36,021 bases of DNA from Streptomyces sp. NRRL B-24085. Its GTDB lineage: Bacteria; Actinomycetota; Actinomycetes; Streptomycetales; Streptomycetaceae. The position numbers were made by a program, and so were the translations under genes. The first letter of the stretch is position 1. Every line of letters starts with the position of its first letter. Shown in pieces: positions 29,363-35,895 of the stretch. The notes beneath the pieces were generated by a model. The model saw nothing but the letters and a program-made list of their open reading frames with translations, was not told where the DNA came from and did not search any database. Location: positions 1 to 36,021 of the forward strand of contig NZ_LJBR01000020.1 of assembly GCF_001282115.1 (NCBI RefSeq), written 5' to 3'.

Positions 29363-30752
29363 CCCGGATCAGTCGCGCGCAGTACTCGTGGGCGTCAGCA
29401 ATTACATCGCCATGCCAAAGCTACCTACCGTTCACAACAACGTGGAAGCTCTGCGGTACTCACTGACTGGGGCAGCGTCATGGAACCTCCCGTTCCGGCA
29501 TTGCACTGTTGTCCATGACCCCACTAATACTGAAGAACTCATGGATCCCATCTTGGAATCCGCGAACGCGGCCAAGGATACGTTGCTCTTCTATTATGCC
29601 GGGCACGGAACAAAAGGGCCGAACCGTGGGGAGTTGCGGCTAACCAGCACCTCATCCCGCCCCGGTGCCTCGTATACGGCAACTCTTTATGACGACATTC
29701 GTGACATCTTGCTCACATCTTCAGCTAAACGCCGAATCGTAATTCTTGACTGCTGTTATGCGGGCAGTGCACTCGGCATCATGTCCGACCCGGGTGAATT
29801 CCTCGCGGAGTATGCCCTGATCGAGGGGACGTATCTGATCGCAGCCGCTGGCGAAACTCAGGTGGCAAAGTCAGATGGGGAGAACGGCTTCACCGCCTTC
29901 ACCGGGGAGCTTATCAATCTCTTGCGAAACGGCACGCAAGACGCCAACTTGGCCTTGCTAGATCTGGATACAATATTCAAACAGTTAGTTCAGTCATTGC
30001 GCTCCAAATCGCTCCCGATACCCCAGAGGCGCGTCAGAAACTCCCCGGGAAGTTTGGCCCTCGCTTGGAATCGGAAATGGATGGAACAGCAGCTGAGTAG
30101 ATACGCGAGTGGCCTGATTCCGAGCCAGTCAGTCAAAACTGCAGACATGGTTACGTCTAAGGAACTGTATTTTCCACCTCTGGCCGATACGCTTGGCGCG
30201 AACGAAAAAAGGGCTATCGAAGAATCGACGCCCACGCCTGCAACTCACACACCCCAGCCCATTTCGGCCAATGAATCACTCCACAAGCCGTGGCCCGCAA
30301 TACTTGATGCAGTAAAAAAATATCGGAGATACACCTGGATCCTGCTCAGCCAAAATGCAACCCTTGCTCATTTCAGTGAAGATAATATCCGCCTAGAATT
30401 TGCCAATCGTGGCAGTCTGGACAACTTTCTGTCCTCCGATTCCGAATCGGTACTAAAGCGGGCTCTCTCAGAAAAATTTGGTCTAGAGTGCGAAGTTCAA
30501 TCAACCCTAGCTGACTCCGCATTGACTACTGAGGTTCAGGCCGCCGCTCAACCCCTAAAGCCACATAAGTCACATATCGACACTCTCGCTGTTGGCGACG
30601 AAATCGACCATGAGCAATTCGGGCGCGGCACGGTGTTGTCGACCAAAGGGAAAGGCGGCACTGCTGAAGCAACCGTTGACTTCGGAGGAGGTAAGCCCAA
30701 AAGGCTCCTGCTCAGATACGCACCATTCGCAAAAGTAGAGAGGTTTGACTAA
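29349..30752 (+). CDS. Caspase-like protease fused to DnaX-tail-like and PcrA-Tudor-like domains
   Basis: A 467-aa protein. The caspase (peptidase C14) domain spans about 8-245: the active His86 is in FYYAGHG and the active cysteine is probably Cys136 in LDCCYAGS. A linker follows. Residues ~313-390 (HKPWPAILDAVKKYRR, WILLSQNATLAHF) resemble the C-terminal domain of the actinobacterial DNA polymerase III gamma/tau subunit. Residues ~407-467 (VGDEIDHEQFGRGTVL, KRLLLRYAPFAKVE) resemble the C-terminal Tudor domain of PcrA/UvrD helicases. GTG 29349 overlaps the EACC1 gene. GC is lower than in neighbours, with AAA, ATA and AAT codons, and codon 213 (29985-29987) is TTA. Role inferred: death effector triggered through replication/repair mimic domains. 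Confidence 0.82.
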   Translation: MTLPDPDQSRAVLVGVSNYIAMPKLPTVHNNVEALRYSLTGAASWNLPFRHCTVVHDPTNTEELMDPILESANAAKDTLLFYYAGHGTKGPNRGELRLTSTSSRPGASYTATLYDDIRDILLTSSAKRRIVILDCCYAGSALGIMSDPGEFLAEYALIEGTYLIAAAGETQVAKSDGENGFTAFTGELINLLRNGTQDANLALLDLDTIFKQLVQSLRSKSLPIPQRRVRNSPGSLALAWNRKWMEQQLSRYASGLIPSQSVKTADMVTSKELYFPPLADTLGANEKRAIEESTPTPATHTPQPISANESLHKPWPAILDAVKKYRRYTWILLSQNATLAHFSEDNIRLEFANRGSLDNFLSSDSESVLKRALSEKFGLECEVQSTLADSALTTEVQAAAQPLKPHKSHIDTLAVGDEIDHEQFGRGTVLSTKGKGGTAEATVDFGGGKPKRLLLRYAPFAKVERFD

Positions 30753-30914
30753 ATCAGCGGCACAAGGCTGTGTTCGGGCAGGCACGGCCAATCGCCGGCA
30801 TCGCAGACTGCGGTGACGGGGGCGAGGTTGCATGTGGGCGACAGCCTGGACGACATAGTGGAGCCGTCGCCGCGGTGCCGACAGTCAAGCTCCGTCCTGT
30901 AGTTCTTCATTCGG

Positions 30915-31024
30915 CCGCAGATGGATCACTCACATTCAGATCGGCCCGACGGGGAAGAAGCTGCTGCCTCTGACAGTCAAGAACGCGGCGTCGGCGCCTG
31001 CCGGGAGCGGGCACTCTCACTGAC
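30915..31024 (+). repeat. Tail repeat copy 3
   Basis: Matches the radical SAM 3' end from the CCGCAGATGG codons to the stop. Its ending encodes LTVKNAASAPAGSGHSH and a stop. The last 45 bases before that stop (30976-31020) are identical to copy 6 at 34589-34633. It continues directly into the third 61-aa ORF copy. The 160 bp between the caspase stop and this repeat hold no gene that I can see. Confidence 0.9.
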
Positions 31025-31210
31025 GTGAGCCAGGCGTTGCGGCGCATTGGTGGGTGCACTGAGGGACGGCAGCGAGGAGGAGACGGCTGCCGTCCTGAGG
31101 GCGCTCGGCATGAAGAGCGGGTGGCGGGGGATCGTGCGGGAGACGCCGAGAAGGCCGCTGCCTCCTGGGGGCACGGAGGCTGTCCGTTCCGAGGTGTGGA
31201 ATGGGTCTGA
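31025..31210 (+). pseudogene. Third copy of the 61-aa ORF, frameshifted
   Basis: Begins VSQALRRIGG at GTG 31025, then an extra base near 31046 relative to copy 2 shifts the frame. The homologous middle (DGSEEETAAVLRALG) is read in the frame of 31047 instead. A two-base gain near the 3' end restores the original frame, giving GVEWV and the stop. The middle of the protein is thus scrambled, and I treat it as a broken copy. Confidence 0.7.
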
Positions 31211-31326
31211 GGGATTGCGAGCCGCGGTAGGTCCTCATTCGGCGGTTGTCGCCCGAGTGGCTGCTCTCTGTTCGCGACGTACTCCGTGGCTTTCTAGCGT
31301 GGCGATACCGCTAGCAAGGAGGCGCC
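31211..31326 (+). repeat. Leader repeat shared with 28728-28828
   Basis: The stretch before ATG 31327 is similar to the stretch before ATG 28829. Both carry CTGCTCTC, then GTTCGCGA and GTAC at like spacing, and end in a GGAGG ribosome site and ATGTCAGC. So the repeat unit extends past the 61-aa ORF into a promoter/leader and the start of a downstream gene. Confidence 0.65.
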
Positions 31327-31893
31327 ATGTCAGCCAGTGAGCCGCCTGAAGGCAGTCCTCGGTGGGGGAGCCCGGGTCAGGCCTCTACCCCTCCTGGGCA
31401 GTGGACGTCGCCCCCTGGGCCGCCGCAGAAAAGGCGACGAGGCCGTGGCTGTCTGTGGGGGTGCGTCGGAGCTCTGGCCGCGGTGGCTGTGATCGTCATC
31501 GTTGTGCTGGTGGTCGCATCGGGTGGCAAGGACGAGAGCACCACCCCTGCGCCCAGTGCGACCCCCACAGCGAAGAGGAAGCAGGGGCAGACTCAGGAAC
31601 CCTCGAGCGAGCGGTCCGACCTCATCAGCTTCAAGCTCGACGACCGCTCGCAAGCCGGCATCACCGATATCTGGCTCGTCTGGACGATCAAGAACAGCAG
31701 CAGCGAGAAGTCCAACTACTCCTGGGACTGGGAGGCGGTCGACGCCGGCGGCACGCGTGTGGAGGACGGTTCGGAGATGGAGACCAACGTGCAACCCGGG
31801 CAGACAGCTCGGGGTGAGTTCTTCACGACGCTCAAAAGTGTGAAGGGCATCAAGCTCAACGTCACCAGCTTTGACCGGACTGCCAGTTACTGA
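31327..31893 (+). CDS. Membrane-anchored protein with an extracytoplasmic FxLYD-like domain
   Basis: A 188-aa protein: a Pro/Gly/Ser-rich cytosolic start, a basic RRRGRG cluster and one transmembrane helix (about 44-65). A Thr/Pro-rich linker leads to a C-terminal beta domain (about 97-188) with WLVWTIKNSSSEKSNYSW, resembling FxLYD/DUF4352-type exported domains. Ribosome site AAGGAGG precedes ATG 31327 at ideal distance. Function unknown. It is the intact version of the gene whose first codons remain at 28829. Confidence 0.72.
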   Translation: MSASEPPEGSPRWGSPGQASTPPGQWTSPPGPPQKRRRGRGCLWGCVGALAAVAVIVIVVLVVASGGKDESTTPAPSATPTAKRKQGQTQEPSSERSDLISFKLDDRSQAGITDIWLVWTIKNSSSEKSNYSWDWEAVDAGGTRVEDGSEMETNVQPGQTARGEFFTTLKSVKGIKLNVTSFDRTASY

Positions 31894-31947
31894 ACTCGAC
31901 CAGGCCGGTAGAGGTTGAGCCTCAGCATCTAGTTGTTGTTGGCTGTC

Positions 31948-32049
31948 GCCCGCAGATGAACACTGGGCCACAAGTAAGTAATAACGGCGAGAAGTCGCTG
32001 TCCCTGATGGTAAAGGAGGATGCTCTGCCCAGCGCACACGGGCACTGAG
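31948..32049 (+). repeat. Tail repeat copy 4 (degenerate)
   Basis: Begins with GCCCGCAGATG like the other copies and is then worn (stop codons appear near 31970). It recovers a readable end VKEDALPSAHGH and stop, followed by GGTGAGTG as after the intact gene. This end is closest to copy 1, so copies 1 and 4 form one subtype. Confidence 0.75.
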
Positions 32050-32417
32050 GTGAGTGGTCAGCCGCTGCTGGTTGTCACCGGTGCGCAGAGGAGGCGACAG
32101 CGGGCGGCGCAAGTGTTGCCCAGGCGCCCGCGGTGGGGAGTCCCAAACGCTTCGATGGGTGCCCCGTCCCTCGGATGGATCCTTTCGGGTTGCGTCATAT
32201 CAACAGCAGTAACCCCAGGGCGGCTACACGATGGGCACCGATGGGGCGTTTGATCCTGGCAGGTCCGATTGGTGCGGTCTGGTGGGCTGCTCCCTTGGAG
32301 AACCGAGTCAGCGTCTGGAGCTGAAGAAGGTGCCGGACGTCGGGCACGCAACCGCGGAGCTCGTCTGAGCGTGCTTTATTACGTCATCGCTCGTGACTGC
32401 CTGAAGGGCTCGCCCGC
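32050..32417 (+). other. Spacer with a possible gene remnant
   Basis: About 370 bp. After GTGAGTGG the similarity to the 61-aa ORF stops. A short frame ending at 32368 (LELKKVPDVGHATAELV and stop) reads like the last codons of a lost gene, but I cannot name it. GAAGGG at 32403-32408 is the ribosome site of the next gene. Confidence 0.35.
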
Positions 32418-33095
32418 TTGCCCACACAGCCCCCGCTCCCGCCCGCACTCACTCCGCCAGAGCGGCAAACTGCCGCTGCTCGTGTGCGCCGTCTCTTTCG
32501 TTCGCGTAAAGCGCTCTCCGGTGTCACTCAATGGTTCATCGACTGGGGACTGCTCCTCGGCGGGGCGGTGCTAGTTACTTGGATCTACTCCGCCCTACGT
32601 AGCGGCCTGGGCTGGGCGGAGGTCTATCGTGTTTTCACTCTCATCGACGAACCGCCTCACCACTTGACGGCCTGGCTCGCCTCCGTCATCGGCTGGCTGG
32701 TCGTACCTGCCCTGATCGGTGGTGTTGCCGGTCATGTGATCGCCACTCGAATGCAGCGCGTCAAAGACATCGCCACGAACAACCTCTTCCAAAGGCGTAC
32801 TTGGGGTCAAAAGTTCCTACCGCCGGGGCGGATCACCTACTTGGGAGCCCGGTTCGGAAAGTCCCCGGCAGATCAGCAACTACTGGACACGTACGTGCGG
32901 GTCATCCATCGCGGTGACTGGATAGCAGCTCAGGAGCACTGGGAAGTACTGGTCCGCGACGTCATGTGTACGGCTGAACTGGCAGACCTTCACCGGCGCG
33001 AGGCTCTGGAGGCTGCTGAAAGCTTCGCGGAAGCGGTCTTGTGGATGCCCTCGTTCAAAGATAAATGTCTGGTCTGTGTGGCCCGTGGGCAGTAG
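32418..33095 (+). CDS. Two-TM membrane protein (possibly DUF6313)
   Basis: A 225-aa protein with two hydrophobic segments (about 39-60, WFIDWGLLLGGAVLVTWIY, and 83-108). A soluble C-terminal half of about 115 residues is helical and carries two late cysteines (DKCLVCVARGQ). It resembles a Streptomyces family that I recall as DUF6313, without known function; that name is uncertain. TTG 32418 is chosen because GAAGGG lies nine bases upstream. It is followed after 19 bases by the 94-aa gene, with which it likely forms an operon. Confidence 0.68.
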   Translation: MPTQPPLPPALTPPERQTAAARVRRLFRSRKALSGVTQWFIDWGLLLGGAVLVTWIYSALRSGLGWAEVYRVFTLIDEPPHHLTAWLASVIGWLVVPALIGGVAGHVIATRMQRVKDIATNNLFQRRTWGQKFLPPGRITYLGARFGKSPADQQLLDTYVRVIHRGDWIAAQEHWEVLVRDVMCTAELADLHRREALEAAESFAEAVLWMPSFKDKCLVCVARGQ

Positions 33096-33114
33096 TCAGT
33101 AGGGGAGACACCTC

Positions 33115-33399
33115 ATGCAAAATCGAAGTGCCGTAGAGATCGCCCGCGCAGCGCTACGGCTGACTTTCGCCACGGCCACCGAGGAAGGCCTGGACAACGC
33201 AGCCAGGCAACTAGTGCGTTGGGGTATCGAAGGACACGGTAGGCGCCTCGGTACAGGAAAGGCGGCCCTGATGTACCTCGACCTGGCACAGGTTGCCGAT
33301 GAGAACGAAGCGGTCATTCCTGCACGTGTATATGCGGTCTTGGAGGAATCTGACGTAGAGCGAACGTGGCGGCGTCCCGATTCCGGACGCCGACGCTAG
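33115..33399 (+). CDS. 94-aa hypothetical protein
   Basis: A small soluble, Ala/Arg-rich helical protein starting at ATG 33115 with ribosome site GGGGAG (33101-33106). It is probably co-transcribed with the two-TM protein. I do not recognise a family. The last ~15 residues (VERTWRRPDSGRRR) are basic. Tail repeat copy 5 begins 56 bases after its stop. Confidence 0.6.
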   Translation: MQNRSAVEIARAALRLTFATATEEGLDNAARQLVRWGIEGHGRRLGTGKAALMYLDLAQVADENEAVIPARVYAVLEESDVERTWRRPDSGRRR

Positions 33400-33455
33400 G
33401 GCTGTCAGTCCGGCTGGCCACTCCCTTGCCCACGCACGCGGTAGGGGCAATCAGG

Positions 33456-33600
33456 CCGCAGATGGACACCCGCATCCAGATCGGCCCGACGGGCAAGAAG
33501 CTGCTGCCTCTGACGGTCAAGACCGCGGCGTCGGCGCCTGGCGGTCACTCTCACTGAGGCGGGCGAGGCACTCGATCGGGTGGTTGAGGCGCTGGCGGGG
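33456..33600 (+). repeat. Tail repeat copy 5, with a decayed start of the 61-aa ORF
   Basis: Matches the radical SAM 3' end from CCGCAGATGGACACCC onward with an uninterrupted frame to LTVKTAASAPGGHSH and stop. The following bases still resemble the 61-aa ORF (AGEALDRVVEALAG), but the GTG has become GCG and a stop follows after about 14 codons. The remaining 140 bp up to the S1 gene hold nothing I can identify. Confidence 0.85.
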
Positions 33601-33742
33601 TGAGCGAGGAGGGACGGGCTGGGCTGATGGGGGTGGGGGGTGCCCGGGTCCGCGCCCACAAGTGCCGTCGGCCTCCTCGCGTACCTTTTGTCTGTGCCAG
33701 GGAGCAGTGGGCTCAGTGATGTCTCCGTGAGAGCCTGGCTGC

Positions 33743-34492
33743 ATGGGGGATGCGTCGGTTGGACAGGACGTCCGGCGGTTTCTGGCGGAGATCCGTGTCG
33801 GTGACGTGTGCCATGGGAGCGTCGCTTCAGTTTCTCGGTCCGAGATGTCGGTGCTCCTGGACGACTTCACCGACCGGCCGCTCGGGACTGTGGGATCGTT
33901 GGACGGTTCCTGGCGTCGGCCCTTTTCCGACGTTGCCGTGGTCGGGCAGAGGGTCGCCGGCGAGGTGACCGCAGTTGATCTCGATGCGGGCCGGGTGCGG
34001 CTGTCGACGGCGGCCACGGAGAACCCGGAGCTCTGGGCGTTCCTCAAGCGGCTGCATCACGGTGAGTTCCTGTCCGGCACCGTGGCGGCGATCGAGCGGT
34101 TCGGTGTCTTCGTGGCGCTTGATGAGGGCCCAGAGCATCCGGTGTACCCCGGCGTCGGTTTCATCACGTGGCCCGAGTTGTCCTGGCGCCGTTTCGAGGC
34201 GGCGTCCGAGGTCGTCGAGGTCGGGCAGCGGGTGACGTGCGAGTTCCTGCAGTTCGACACCTGGAACGGGGAGGCTCGGCTCTCCCTGCGGGCGACGCAG
34301 CCGGACCCTTTCCTGGAGTTCGTCGAAGGCGTGGTGGTGGGGCAGAGGCTGACCGGACGGGTGACCAAACTGGTGCCGTTCGGTGTCTTCGTCCAGGTCG
34401 CCGACGGCGTCGAGGGCCTGGTGCATCTGTCCGAGCTGAACTTGGTGCCGGTGGCGGCGCCGGAGGATGTCGTACAGGCGGCGATCAGTTGA
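33743..34492 (+). CDS. S1-domain RNA-binding protein, 3' end frameshifted
   Basis: A 249-aa protein with three S1 (OB-fold) repeats, at about 18-85, 105-190 and 200-249. The last two carry the S1 signatures GTVAAIERFGVFVAL and GRVTKLVPFGVFVQV...GLVHLSEL. S1 domains bind single-stranded RNA; a ribosome- or RNA-linked role is inferred. The third domain stops early: after DVVQ the frame runs into TGA, while the next codons of a normal S1 end are still present in another frame (see 34493-34556). ATG 33743 has only a weak GAGAG ribosome site. Confidence 0.75.
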   Translation: MGDASVGQDVRRFLAEIRVGDVCHGSVASVSRSEMSVLLDDFTDRPLGTVGSLDGSWRRPFSDVAVVGQRVAGEVTAVDLDAGRVRLSTAATENPELWAFLKRLHHGEFLSGTVAAIERFGVFVALDEGPEHPVYPGVGFITWPELSWRRFEAASEVVEVGQRVTCEFLQFDTWNGEARLSLRATQPDPFLEFVEGVVVGQRLTGRVTKLVPFGVFVQVADGVEGLVHLSELNLVPVAAPEDVVQAAIS

Positions 34493-34556
34493 CGGTTGTC
34501 ACACGGACGTCGACCGTGAGCGTCGCCGACTGTCGCTCTCCCGGCGACGGGCTTGA
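34493..34556 (+). pseudogene. Out-of-frame remainder of the third S1 domain
   Basis: Restoring one base near 34478 yields VGDQLTVVT. Restoring a second near 34506 yields DVDRERRRLSLSRRRA and a stop at 34554-34556, which is the normal end of an S1 repeat. Two single-base losses thus separate this end from the gene before it. Confidence 0.7.
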
Positions 34557-34584
34557 GTGGTTGGGGTCCGGCTCCTGTCCGCCA

Positions 34585-34633
34585 GACGGTCAAGAACGCG
34601 GCGTCGGCGCCTGCCGGGAGCGGGCACTCTCAC
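34585..34633 (+). repeat. Tail repeat copy 6 (short)
   Basis: Only the last ~48 bases of the tail before the stop codon. Positions 34589-34633 are identical over 45 bases to copy 3 (30976-31020). The match ends exactly where the arsM stop codon (TCA on this strand, 34630-34632) lies, so the arsenic block is joined at the tail boundary. Confidence 0.85.
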
Positions 34634-35379
34634 AGGGGCTTGGTGGCTCGTACGAGGGCCGAGTGCATGCCGTCGGCGACGGGGTGTGTGGGTGTGATCT
34701 CGATGTCGGTGAATCCGGCGGCTTGAAGTCCTTCGCGGTACTCCGTGAAGGACAGGGCTCCTGCGATGCAGCCGACGTAGTCGCCGCGTTCCGCGCGCTG
34801 GGCCGCTGTGAGTGAGTCGTCGGCGACCACGTCGGAGATTCCGATGCGGCCTCCGTGCCTGAGGACCCTGAAGGTCTCCGCGAAGACGCGGGGCTTGTCC
34901 GTGGACAGGTTGATCACGCAGTTCGAGATCACCACGTCGACGGTGTTCGCCGGGAGCGGGATCGCCTCGATGGTGCCCTTGAGGAACTCCACGTTGGTCG
35001 CCTTCGCCCTCGCCGCGTTGGCCAGGGCGAGTGCGAGCATCTCGTCCGTCATGTCGAGGCCGTACGCCTTGCCGGTGGGGCCGACACGGCGGGCGGACAG
35101 GAGGACGTCGATGCCGCCGCCCGAGCCGAGGTCGAGGACGCGTTCTCCCTCGTGGAGGTCGGCGACGGCGGTGGGGTTGCCGCAGCCGAGGGAGGCTGCC
35201 AGGGCTTCGGCGGGGAGGGTGGCGCGTTCCTCGGCGGCGTAGAGGGTGGAGCCGAAGTTCTCGTCGGCCTCGACGGGGTCGGGTACGCAACAGGCGTTGC
35301 CGCCTTCGGTGACCTGCACGGCCGCCGCCGCGTAGCGCTGTCGGACCGTCTCGCGCAGGTCGGTGGACTGTTCGGACAT
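34630..35379 (-). CDS. arsM: Arsenite S-adenosylmethionine methyltransferase
   Basis: A 249-aa class I methyltransferase that methylates As(III) with SAM, giving volatile or less toxic products. SAM motif I is VLDLGSGGGIDVLLSA, with LDMTDEML after it. The arsenic-binding cysteines are in NACCVPDP near the N-terminus and in ISNCVINL; the GDYVGCIAGAL motif is also present. ATG 35379 is chosen because AGGAGT lies five bases before it; an in-frame upstream start (35421) would run into the operator. It is divergent from arsR and its 3' end merges with tail copy 6. Confidence 0.9.
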   Translation of the reverse strand: MSEQSTDLRETVRQRYAAAAVQVTEGGNACCVPDPVEADENFGSTLYAAEERATLPAEALAASLGCGNPTAVADLHEGERVLDLGSGGGIDVLLSARRVGPTGKAYGLDMTDEMLALALANAARAKATNVEFLKGTIEAIPLPANTVDVVISNCVINLSTDKPRVFAETFRVLRHGGRIGISDVVADDSLTAAQRAERGDYVGCIAGALSFTEYREGLQAAGFTDIEITPTHPVADGMHSALVRATKPL

Positions 35380-35400
35380 GTCGCACTCCTGGATGGCCTG

Positions 35401-35451
35401 TATTGACGTTCGTTGATGCAACCTTGCGCCTTGGATCGAAGAACGTCAATA
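35401..35451. promoter_or_regulatory. Inverted repeat between arsM and arsR, probable ArsR operator
   Basis: TATTGACGTTC (35401-35411) and its exact reverse complement (35441-35451) form a perfect 11-base inverted repeat separated by 29 bases, in the 79-bp gap between the two divergent genes. Each arm contains TTGAC, suited to a -35 box for the gene on its far side. ArsR binding here would shut both promoters until arsenite is present. Confidence 0.7.
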
Positions 35452-35458
35452 TAGAGGT

Positions 35459-35803
35459 ATGGCTAAGCAAGAGTTGAAGATCCTTGCGTCCGCGCCGCTG
35501 GACGAGAAGCAGGCCGCGGATCTGGCGAAGATCTTCAAGGCCCTGGGGGATCCGGTCCGCCTGCGGCTGATGTCGATGATCGCCTCGCGAGGAGAGGGCG
35601 GTGAGGTGTGCGTGTGTGACCTGACACCGGCCTTCGAGCTGTCGCAGCCGACCATCTCGCACCATCTCAAGCTGCTCCGGCAGGCAGGACTCATCGACTG
35701 CGAGCGCCGGGGGACCTGGGTCTACTACTGGGTGCTGCCCGGGGTGCTGGAGCGGTTGGCCGGGTTCCTGACCAAGGGCGAGCCCGCCAAGGTGCCCGTC
35801 TGA
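35459..35803 (+). CDS. arsR: ArsR-family arsenite-responsive repressor
   Basis: A 114-aa winged-helix repressor. The metal-sensing motif EVCVCDL (Cys51, Cys53) is at the start of the DNA-binding unit, followed by the recognition helix region LSQPTISHHLKLLRQAGL. Binding of As(III) should release it from the inverted repeat at 35401-35451. ATG 35459 has AGAGG only one base upstream, so either translation starts are unusual here or an extra factor helps; the N-terminus otherwise fits the family. arsC follows after 92 bases. Confidence 0.92.
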   Translation: MAKQELKILASAPLDEKQAADLAKIFKALGDPVRLRLMSMIASRGEGGEVCVCDLTPAFELSQPTISHHLKLLRQAGLIDCERRGTWVYYWVLPGVLERLAGFLTKGEPAKVPV

Positions 35804-35895
35804 CCTTCGTTCCGCGCTGACGCCGTCTCGCCGGCGTCCACCGCAGCCGTCGCCCCCGCCGCCCCCTGATCCGTCGTCCCCAGGAAGACCACGCC

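Noticed and set aside
32020..32253. Open frame of 77 codons running from tail copy 4
   Set aside because: It begins inside the degenerate tail, has no ribosome site, and its translation has no resemblance to the 61-aa protein beyond the first codons.
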